Shown piece by piece: positions 42,688-49,212 of a stretch of 64,000 bases of DNA. A program made the position numbers and the translations under genes. The notes below the pieces were generated by a model. It made no database searches and had not been told where the DNA came from. It was given only the letters and a program-made list of their open reading frames with translations. How positions within the stretch are numbered: the first letter of the stretch is position 1; every line of letters begins with the position of its first letter. The DNA is from CAIKMD01 sp963729935 (GTDB taxonomy: Bacteria > Pseudomonadota > Alphaproteobacteria > ATCC43930 > CGMCC-115725), in the NCBI GenBank assembly GCA_963729935.1, contig CAVSPW010000012.1, positions 110,514 to 174,513 on the forward strand, given 5' to 3'.

Positions 42688-43606
42688 GATAGCGGATCGG
42701 CTGCCGCGTTTGGCGGATGACGGTGCCCGCCGCGCGATCCAGAATGGCCGCTGCGTCCTTGAGCGCGCCGATGCCGGCGACGCGCCCCGTTCGCTCGACG
42801 AAGCGGCATGCCGCTTCGACCTTGGGCCCCATCGACCCCGGCGCAAAGTCGAAGCCGCGCAACGCCTCGGGGCTCGCCTCGGCGATCCCCCGCGCGGCCG
42901 GACCGCCCCATTGCGCGAAAACCGCGGCGACGTCCGTGAGCAGCAAAAGCGCATCCGCTTCGAGCGTTTCGGCCAGAAGCGCCGCCGTTCGATCCTTATC
43001 GATCACCGCTTCGATGCCGCGCACCCCGCCATCCCTCGACACCACAACCGGGATTCCGCCACCGCCGCTGCAGACGACGATCGCACCGGCTTCGAGCAAG
43101 ATCCGTACGGCATTCAGCTCGCGAATGCGGCGCGGCTCGGGCGAGGCGACGGCGCGGCGGAAAAATTCTCCGTCGCGCATGATCGCCCAGGATCGCTCGG
43201 CCGCCAAATGCCGCGCCTCGGCCTCGGTGTAACCCGGCCCGATCGGCTTGCTCGGCGCGGCAAAGGCCGGATCCGCGGCATCGACCTCGACCTGGGTCAG
43301 GAGAACGGCGATCTCGCGTCCCGGCAGCGCCGCGCTCAATTCGCGCTCGATGAGATAGCCGATCATGCCCTCGCTCTCGGCAACGAGGAGATCGAGCGCT
43401 TCCGCGGTCCCGCTTTTCGCGGCGGCCAGCGCGAGCATACCCACCTGCGGCCCGTTGCCATGCGTGACGACGATTTCATGCCTGTTCGCGAGATCGGCTA
43501 CCGCGTGCGCGGCGATTTGTAAATTTCGCGCCAGAAAGCGCGGCTCCGCGGGCTCGCCGCGGCGCTGCAAGGCGTTGCCGCCCAAAGCCATCACCACGCG
43601 CATCAA
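42680..43606 (-). CDS. arcC: Carbamate kinase-like amino acid kinase
   Basis: The 308-residue protein has carbamate-kinase blocks: VMALGGNALQRRGE at the start, VTHGNGPQVGML, VCSGGGGIPVV and VIDKDRTAALLAETLEADAL then LLLTDVAAV. It would make ATP from carbamoyl phosphate or the reverse. No arginine deiminase or ornithine transcarbamylase is in the window. It overlaps the cDPG-synthase-like gene by four bases (ATGA). Confidence 0.88.
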   Translation of the reverse strand: MMRVVMALGGNALQRRGEPAEPRFLARNLQIAAHAVADLANRHEIVVTHGNGPQVGMLALAAAKSGTAEALDLLVAESEGMIGYLIERELSAALPGREIAVLLTQVEVDAADPAFAAPSKPIGPGYTEAEARHLAAERSWAIMRDGEFFRRAVASPEPRRIRELNAVRILLEAGAIVVCSGGGGIPVVVSRDGGVRGIEAVIDKDRTAALLAETLEADALLLLTDVAAVFAQWGGPAARGIAEASPEALRGFDFAPGSMGPKVEAACRFVERTGRVAGIGALKDAAAILDRAAGTVIRQTRQPIRYHG

Positions 43607-44970
43607 TGGCGCTCCAGGAATTCGTCGATCAAGCTGCCCAGCGTCGGCGTGCCGGCTTCGGCGAAGGCATAATGTGCGCGGATGACGGGCTTGTCGATGC
43701 GGATGAGCCGGCCGAGATCGGCGGGGGTCGCTGAGATCACCACGTCAACCTCGGCGGCGTTGATCGTCTCGGCCAAGGCCGCGAGTTCGGCCTCGCTGTA
43801 GCCCACGGCCGGCAGCACGCGCCCGATATGCGGATAGCGGCGATAGAGCTCGGCGATCGCTGGCGCCGCCGAAGCACGCGGGTCGACGATGGCGGCAGCG
43901 CCGGCCGCCATCGCGGCGACATAGCCGGCGCCATAAGCGACACCGCCATGGGTGATGGTCGGGCCGTCTTCGATGACCAGCGCGCGCCGGCCCGTGACCG
44001 CTGCCGGATCGTCGAGGCGCACGGGCGACGCGGCGCGGATGATCGTCGCCCGCGGGTTGACGGCTCGGAAATGATCGATCGCGCGCCGGACATCGCTTTC
44101 CGGCGCCGCATCAACCTTGTTGACGATCGCGAGATCGGCCATGCGCGCGACCGTCTCGCCCGGGTGATGGGTCGCGATCTGGTCCGGACGCAACGCGTCG
44201 ATGACGACGATATGAAGATCGGGCCGGATGAAGGGAAAGTCGTTATTGCCGCCATCCCACAATATGAAATCGGCCTCGGCCGAGGCCGCCGCGAGGATCG
44301 CGCGATAGTCGACCCCAGCGTAAACCAGGTTGCCGGCGGCGAGATGGGGCTCGTATTCCTCGCGCTCTTCGGCGGTGCAACGGGCGGCATCGAGATCGGC
44401 GAAACTCGCAAAGCGCTGCACGCGCTCGCTCAGCAAATCGCCGTAAGGCATCGGATGACGCAGCACCGCCACGCGCTTGCCGCGCGCGCCAATATGGCGC
44501 GAGAGAAAGCGTGCGATCTGGGACTTGCCGCAGCCGGTGCGAACCGCCGTAACGGCGATCACCGGCAGTGAAGCGTCGAGCATCGTGATTTTCGGACCCA
44601 GCAGCTTGAAATCCGCGCCCGTGGCCAGCGCGCGCGACGCAAGGTGCATGACATCGGCATGAGCGACGTCGCTATAGGCGAAGACGACCTCGTCGACGCG
44701 CTCGGCGCGGCAGATCGCCTCGAGCTCGGTCTCATCGGCGATCGGGATGCCTTCGGGATAAAGGGGTCCGGCCAGTCCCGCCGGATAGCGGCGATGGCCG
44801 ATGCCCGGAATTTGCGCGGCGGTGAACGCAACCACCCGCGCCGCCGGCTGATCGCGGTAGACCATGTTGAAATTGTGAAAATCGCGCCCCGCGGCGCCGA
44901 GGATCAAGACGCGTCGCCGCGTATTGGGTCGATCGCTAGATGCAATAGGCGCGGATCGGAGCGAAGCCAT
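43603..44970 (-). CDS. Cyclic 2,3-diphosphoglycerate synthetase-like P-loop protein
   Basis: The 455-residue protein starts with a Rossmann-type part (RRVLILGAAGRDFHNFNMVY) and has a P-loop variant VTAVRTGCGKSQIARFLS (near 160), FILWDGGNNDFPF and IVNKVDAA. This family was named for an archaeal enzyme making the thermolyte cDPG; in bacteria it is usually annotated as cDPG synthase or GTPase and its product is unknown. ATG 44970, 35 bases inside the decarboxylase gene, was chosen because GGTGGAG lies just upstream and it gives a family-length protein. The frame is open far upstream but over another gene. Confidence 0.78.
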   Translation of the reverse strand: MASLRSAPIASSDRPNTRRRVLILGAAGRDFHNFNMVYRDQPAARVVAFTAAQIPGIGHRRYPAGLAGPLYPEGIPIADETELEAICRAERVDEVVFAYSDVAHADVMHLASRALATGADFKLLGPKITMLDASLPVIAVTAVRTGCGKSQIARFLSRHIGARGKRVAVLRHPMPYGDLLSERVQRFASFADLDAARCTAEEREEYEPHLAAGNLVYAGVDYRAILAAASAEADFILWDGGNNDFPFIRPDLHIVVIDALRPDQIATHHPGETVARMADLAIVNKVDAAPESDVRRAIDHFRAVNPRATIIRAASPVRLDDPAAVTGRRALVIEDGPTITHGGVAYGAGYVAAMAAGAAAIVDPRASAAPAIAELYRRYPHIGRVLPAVGYSEAELAALAETINAAEVDVVISATPADLGRLIRIDKPVIRAHYAFAEAGTPTLGSLIDEFLERH

Positions 44971-46099
44971 TGAACTCCACCGAAGCGTAGCTGGCGGTAT
45001 ACGCACCCGCCGAGAGGAAATCGACCGTGTCGCCGATCGCGAGATCGAGCGGAAGCTCGTAACCGGCACGCTCGTACAGCACATCCGCGCTGTCGCAAGT
45101 GGGTCCGGCCAGAATGACCGGCCCCAAAGGCCCGCCGCCCTTCGCGATCCGCAGCCGGTAGCGAATGCGCTCGTCGAGGGTTTCAGGGAGACCGTTATAG
45201 CGGCCCGCATCGAGATAGACCCATCGCGACCAGGTATGGCGCGATTTGCGCGCGATCAACAGCACCTGGGTCCGCAGCAAACCGGCATCGCCCACCATGT
45301 ACCGGCCAGGCTCGATGATGATGCGCGGTCGAGATTGCCCGAAGCCGGCGCGCAGCGACGCCTCGATGGTTTCGGCATAACGCGCGAGCGGGGGCACGGC
45401 CGAACGATAATGTGCCGGCAAACCGCCCCCGAGATTGAGAAGGTCGAGCGCCAACCCGTTCCGCGCACAGTTTCGGAACACGCCATGAGCCGTGCTGATC
45501 GCCGCATGCCAGGCTTCGGGCTCGGTCTGCTGCGAGCCGACATGGAAGGAAACACCGACAGGCTTCAGCCCCCGGCCACGCGCGCGAATCAGAAGATCCG
45601 CTGCCCATTCCGCGTGACAGCCGAATTTCCGCGTCAGCGGCCATTCCGCGCCGCGTGCCGGAACGGCGAGCCGGCAAAACACCTCGGCGCCGGGCGCCGC
45701 ACGGGCAAGCTTGTCGACCTCGCCCTCGCTATCGAAGGCAAAGAGCCGCACGCCCAGCGCATGGGCCCGCGCGATATCGCATTCGCGCTTGATCGTGTTG
45801 CCGAAGGAAAACCGCGACGAAGCGATCTCAAGCGACGCACAGCGCTCGATTTCGCCATCGCTCGCTAAATCGAACCCGACGCCCAATTCCGCGAGCGCGC
45901 TCAGAATCTCCGGCGCCGGATTGGCCTTGACCGCGTAGAAAATCTCGGCGAACGGCATCGTCGCCGCCAAGCGCCGATGCTGTGCCCGCACCACATCGAG
46001 ATCGACGACGAGAAAGGGCGTCGCCGCTGTCCCCTCTGCGAGAAAGCGGTCGATTTTCCCGGAGGGAGCGACCAGAGCGGTGTCGGCCATGTCATCCAT
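44936..46099 (-). CDS. Ornithine/lysine decarboxylase-like type III PLP enzyme
   Basis: The 387-residue protein has the alanine-racemase-type barrel with PLP Lys in FYAVKANPAPE (near 50), HVGSQQTEPEAW, GGGLPAHY and the active-site Cys in GPTCDSADVLYE, where eukaryotic-type ornithine decarboxylases keep the same Cys. It would make putrescine or cadaverine. It leads the operon with the cDPG-synthase-like, carbamate kinase and RMD1 genes. The divergent box at 46171 could control it. Substrate preference cannot be read by eye. Confidence 0.85.
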   Translation of the reverse strand: MDDMADTALVAPSGKIDRFLAEGTAATPFLVVDLDVVRAQHRRLAATMPFAEIFYAVKANPAPEILSALAELGVGFDLASDGEIERCASLEIASSRFSFGNTIKRECDIARAHALGVRLFAFDSEGEVDKLARAAPGAEVFCRLAVPARGAEWPLTRKFGCHAEWAADLLIRARGRGLKPVGVSFHVGSQQTEPEAWHAAISTAHGVFRNCARNGLALDLLNLGGGLPAHYRSAVPPLARYAETIEASLRAGFGQSRPRIIIEPGRYMVGDAGLLRTQVLLIARKSRHTWSRWVYLDAGRYNGLPETLDERIRYRLRIAKGGGPLGPVILAGPTCDSADVLYERAGYELPLDLAIGDTVDFLSAGAYTASYASVEFNGFAPIRAYCI

Positions 46100-46170
46100 T
46101 GTTCCAACCCGCTTTCGTCGGATAGGCGAGCAAATATGATGAAATGCTAGCTGCTCCGGCGGACACGTCC

Positions 46171-46184
46171 TTGATTTCGCTCAA
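46171..46184. promoter_or_regulatory. Shared FNR/FixK-type box between the decarboxylase operon and polX
   Basis: TTGATTTCGCTCAA matches 9 of 10 bases. A usable -10 exists on both sides at about 41 bp from centre to start: TAAATG (46208-46213) for polX and TAGCAT (minus strand, 46149-46144) for the decarboxylase operon. Confidence 0.55.
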
Positions 46185-46269
46185 GGCCGCCGGATCGCCG
46201 ATCGGGGTAAATGACGGCGATAAAGGCGGCGGGGTCCGCGTTTGACCCGCATCTTGCGAAAGGTCCTTT

Positions 46270-48009
46270 ATGCCGGTGCACAATGCCGATATCGCACGCG
46301 CATTCGACGAGGTCGCCGACCTCCTTGAGCTCGAGGAGGCCAATCCCTTTCGCGTGCGGGCCTATCGCAACGCTGCGCGCACTTTGCGCGGCTTGGGCAG
46401 CGAAGTCACGGCAATGCTGCGGCGCAAGGATGATCTCGCCGAACTTCCCGGGATCGGCAAGGATCTCGCCGGAAAGATCCGCGAGTTCGCCGAAAGCGGC
46501 CACCTCCCCTTGCTCGACGAACTCCATCACAGCATCCCGGCGGTCGCGACCGAGTTGTTGAAGCTGCCGGGCCTCGGGCCCAAGCGCGTCAAGACGCTCT
46601 ACCAGGACCTCGCCATCCACAGCGTCGAGCAACTGCACCGGGCCCTCCTCGATGGACGCGTCAGCAAACTGCCCGGATTCGGCGCCGGGATCGAAAAGAG
46701 CTTGTTGCAAGCGCTCGCGACCAAGCCCAAAGGCCCCGAACGCATGAAGCTCGCGACGGCGGAAACCTATGTCGCGCCCTTGGTGGCCTATTTGCAGCGC
46801 GCGCCCGGCATCGGGATCGTAACCGTGGCCGGCAGCTATCGCCGTTGCCAGGAGACGGTCGGCGACATCGATATCCTCGCCACGGCGGCCAAACACCAGC
46901 CGGTGATCGACTGGTTCACCCGTTACGACGAGGTCGAGAAGGTCGCGGCCGCCGGGCCGACGCGCGCGACTGTGATCCTGCGCTCGGGATTGCAAGTCGA
47001 TCTGCGCGTGGTCGGTGCGGAAAGCTACGGCGCCGCTTTGGTTTATTTCACCGGCAGCAAGGCGCACAACATCGCGCTGCGCGCGATCGCGCAAAAGAAG
47101 CATTTCAAGATCAACGAATACGGCGTCTTCCGCGGCGACAAACGTCTCGCGGGAAAGACCGAGGAAGAAGTCTATCGCTCGGTCGGGCTGCCCTTTATCG
47201 AGCCCGAATTGCGCGAGAATCGCGGCGAATTGGACGCCGCGGCGCAGCACCGCCTGCCCAAGCTCGTCGAACTCCGCGATCTCAAGGGCGATCTTCACAC
47301 CCACACCAAAGCGACCGACGGCCATAACAGCTTGCGCGAGATGGCCGAAGGCGCACGTCAGCACGGCCTCGCCTATATCGCGGTGACCGAGCATTCGCGC
47401 CACCTCACGGTCGCGCATGGCCTCGATGCCGAGCGCTTACGGCGCCAGATCGACGAGATCGACCACCTCAACGGCGAGGCGCTGGGCGTGACCTTGCTCA
47501 AAGGGATCGAGATCGACATCCTCGAGGACGGCACACTCGATCTTCCCGACGACGTGCTCGCCCGGCTCGATCTGGTCGTAGGCGCCGTCCACAGCCGGTT
47601 CAACCTATCGCGCGAAAAGCAGACCGAACGAATCCTGCGCGCCTTCGAGAGGCCGTATTTCTCCATCCTCGCGCATCCGACCGGACGTCTGCTTGGCGAG
47701 CGCGAGCCTTACGACGTCGACATGCCGCGCATCATCCGGGCCGCCAAGCAGCGCGGCTGCTTCATCGAGCTCAACGCGCACCCCGAACGGCTCGACCTCG
47801 TCGACACGCATTGCCGCCTGGCCAAGGAGGCCGGCGTCCTGGTCAGCATCGCGACCGACGCGCATCGCGTGCAAGACTTCGCCTATCTCCGTTTCGGCAT
47901 CGGCCAAGCGCGGCGCGGCTGGCTCGAGAAAAGCGACGTGCTCAACACGCGGCCGTTGAAGGAGCTGCGGGCCCTCCTCGCACCCACCATGGGGCGATCC
48001 GGGTCTTGA
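46270..48009 (+). CDS. polX: DNA polymerase/3'-5' exonuclease PolX
   Basis: The 579-residue protein has the POLX N-terminal helix-hairpin-helix domain (about 1-135; LPGIGKDLAGKIREF, LPGLGPKRVKTLYQ), the nucleotidyltransferase palm with catalytic acids in GDIDILAT (near 198) and DLRVV, and a C-terminal PHP exonuclease domain (about 335-570; DLHTHTKATDG, VTEHSRH, IEIDI, ILAHPTGR, ATDAHR). It fills short gaps in base-excision repair. The intact PHP motifs predict active exonuclease. Its stop overlaps the box that probably drives the next genes. Confidence 0.94.
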   Translation: MPVHNADIARAFDEVADLLELEEANPFRVRAYRNAARTLRGLGSEVTAMLRRKDDLAELPGIGKDLAGKIREFAESGHLPLLDELHHSIPAVATELLKLPGLGPKRVKTLYQDLAIHSVEQLHRALLDGRVSKLPGFGAGIEKSLLQALATKPKGPERMKLATAETYVAPLVAYLQRAPGIGIVTVAGSYRRCQETVGDIDILATAAKHQPVIDWFTRYDEVEKVAAAGPTRATVILRSGLQVDLRVVGAESYGAALVYFTGSKAHNIALRAIAQKKHFKINEYGVFRGDKRLAGKTEEEVYRSVGLPFIEPELRENRGELDAAAQHRLPKLVELRDLKGDLHTHTKATDGHNSLREMAEGARQHGLAYIAVTEHSRHLTVAHGLDAERLRRQIDEIDHLNGEALGVTLLKGIEIDILEDGTLDLPDDVLARLDLVVGAVHSRFNLSREKQTERILRAFERPYFSILAHPTGRLLGEREPYDVDMPRIIRAAKQRGCFIELNAHPERLDLVDTHCRLAKEAGVLVSIATDAHRVQDFAYLRFGIGQARRGWLEKSDVLNTRPLKELRALLAPTMGRSGS

Positions 48010-48019
48010 GCCAAATCAA
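48006..48019 (+). promoter_or_regulatory. FNR/FixK-type box at the polX stop codon
   Basis: TTGAGCCAAATCAA matches 9 of 10 bases and overlaps the polX TGA. TAAATT at 48042-48047 puts the start near 48054, 41.5 bp from the box centre, a textbook class II layout. Confidence 0.7.
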
Positions 48020-48094
48020 AGCGGGGGCGAGGGCTTTCTCGTAAATTTTGTGAATGTTCTGGCGAATTGCCAGCGTCTCACGGAGGGTGCCGTC

Positions 48095-48280
48095 ATGATC
48101 AGCCGCTTTTCGTCCACCGAACTGGCCTCCGACAGGCGCCGGGCCCGCCCCGCGCCGCCTCGCCTGCCCAAAACCGCACGCATGCGCAGCCTGGACAAAT
48201 TCGCCTTGCGCGACGCGGCGCTCGCTTGGACGGGCGCCCTGGCGCTTGCGACGCTCATCTTCAGCGCAGTGACCCGGTAA
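48095..48280 (+). CDS. Small single-pass membrane protein (61 aa)
   Basis: I recognise no family. ATG 48095 follows CGGAGGG by eight bases. The N-terminal two thirds are basic (SDRRRARPAPPRLPKTARMR) and the last twenty residues form one membrane helix (WTGALALATLIFSAV). It starts about 40 bases after the predicted transcription start and is followed by a UspA gene, so it is the first gene behind this box. It may be a small regulatory or stabilising membrane peptide. Confidence 0.6.
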   Translation: MISRFSSTELASDRRRARPAPPRLPKTARMRSLDKFALRDAALAWTGALALATLIFSAVTR

Positions 48281-48305
48281 CGCGTGTCCAAGAGAGGATC
48301 GCCCC

Positions 48306-49157
48306 ATGCCGCTCAAAGATCTCCTGGTTTATCTCGACGGCTCTGAAGCCAGCCGCCGCCGCATCGATTTCGCCATGATTCTCGCGCGCAAGCATGACGC
48401 CCGGCTAACAGGCCTCTGTGTTCTCGACATGATCCCGACGATCGAGACAATGGCACGCGGCTATGGCGACCAGTATGAATTCCTCTCGAGCTACGCCTCG
48501 CTGCGCAAGCAGGCGCTCGACCATACCGCGCGCCTCGAAGCCGAGTTCCGCGACCGTTTGCGGCGCGAAGAAGTGGCCGGCGAATGGCGCTTCCTCGAGA
48601 GCCTTCCGGCCGAAACCGTGTCGCTTCACACGCGCTATGTCGATCTCGCGATCATCGGACAGATCGATCGTGAAAATCCGCCGGCCGTGAACGCGGCGCG
48701 CGTGCCGGAGGAGGTGCTTTTCACGTCCGGGCGCCCGATCCTCGTCGTTCCTTATGCCGGCCATTTCAATGCGGCATGCGAGACCGTGCTGGTCGCCTGG
48801 ACGGCGACGCGCGAATTGGCCCGAGCCGTGAACGACGCGCTGCCGCTGCTCGAGCGGGCGAAAAAGGTGACGGTGCTCACGATCAATCCCGAACGCGGCG
48901 CCGAGGTCGAGCCCGGCATCCCGGCCGCCGATATCGCCCATCATTTGGCGCAACACGGGATTGCGACCGAGGCCGCGACGACCGTCGTTGATGGAATCAG
49001 CACGGGCGACGCGCTGCTCAATTACGTGTCTGATTGCGGCGCCGATCTGATTGTCATGGGCGCCTATGGGCATTCGCGCGCCCGAGAGCTGATCCTCGGC
49101 GGCGTGACGCGCCAGATCCTGCGCCAGATGACCGTGCCGGTGCTGATGTCGCACTGA
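48306..49157 (+). CDS. Universal stress protein (tandem UspA)
   Basis: The 283-residue protein is a UspA tandem. The first half begins KDLLVYLDGSEASRRRIDFA; the second starts around CETVLVAWTATRELA and ends with the ATP-binding motif in VMGAYGHSRARELILGG. Start follows GAGAGGATCGCC. Proteins of this kind bind ATP and help survival without growth. It is the second gene behind the box at 48006 and continues into the acyl ligase gene after 55 bases. Confidence 0.92.
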   Translation: MPLKDLLVYLDGSEASRRRIDFAMILARKHDARLTGLCVLDMIPTIETMARGYGDQYEFLSSYASLRKQALDHTARLEAEFRDRLRREEVAGEWRFLESLPAETVSLHTRYVDLAIIGQIDRENPPAVNAARVPEEVLFTSGRPILVVPYAGHFNAACETVLVAWTATRELARAVNDALPLLERAKKVTVLTINPERGAEVEPGIPAADIAHHLAQHGIATEAATTVVDGISTGDALLNYVSDCGADLIVMGAYGHSRARELILGGVTRQILRQMTVPVLMSH

Positions 49158-49212
49158 TCGGAACGCGCCCGGCGCGGCAGCGCTCCAACCGCGCAGGAGG
49201 CCGGAATTCGCG

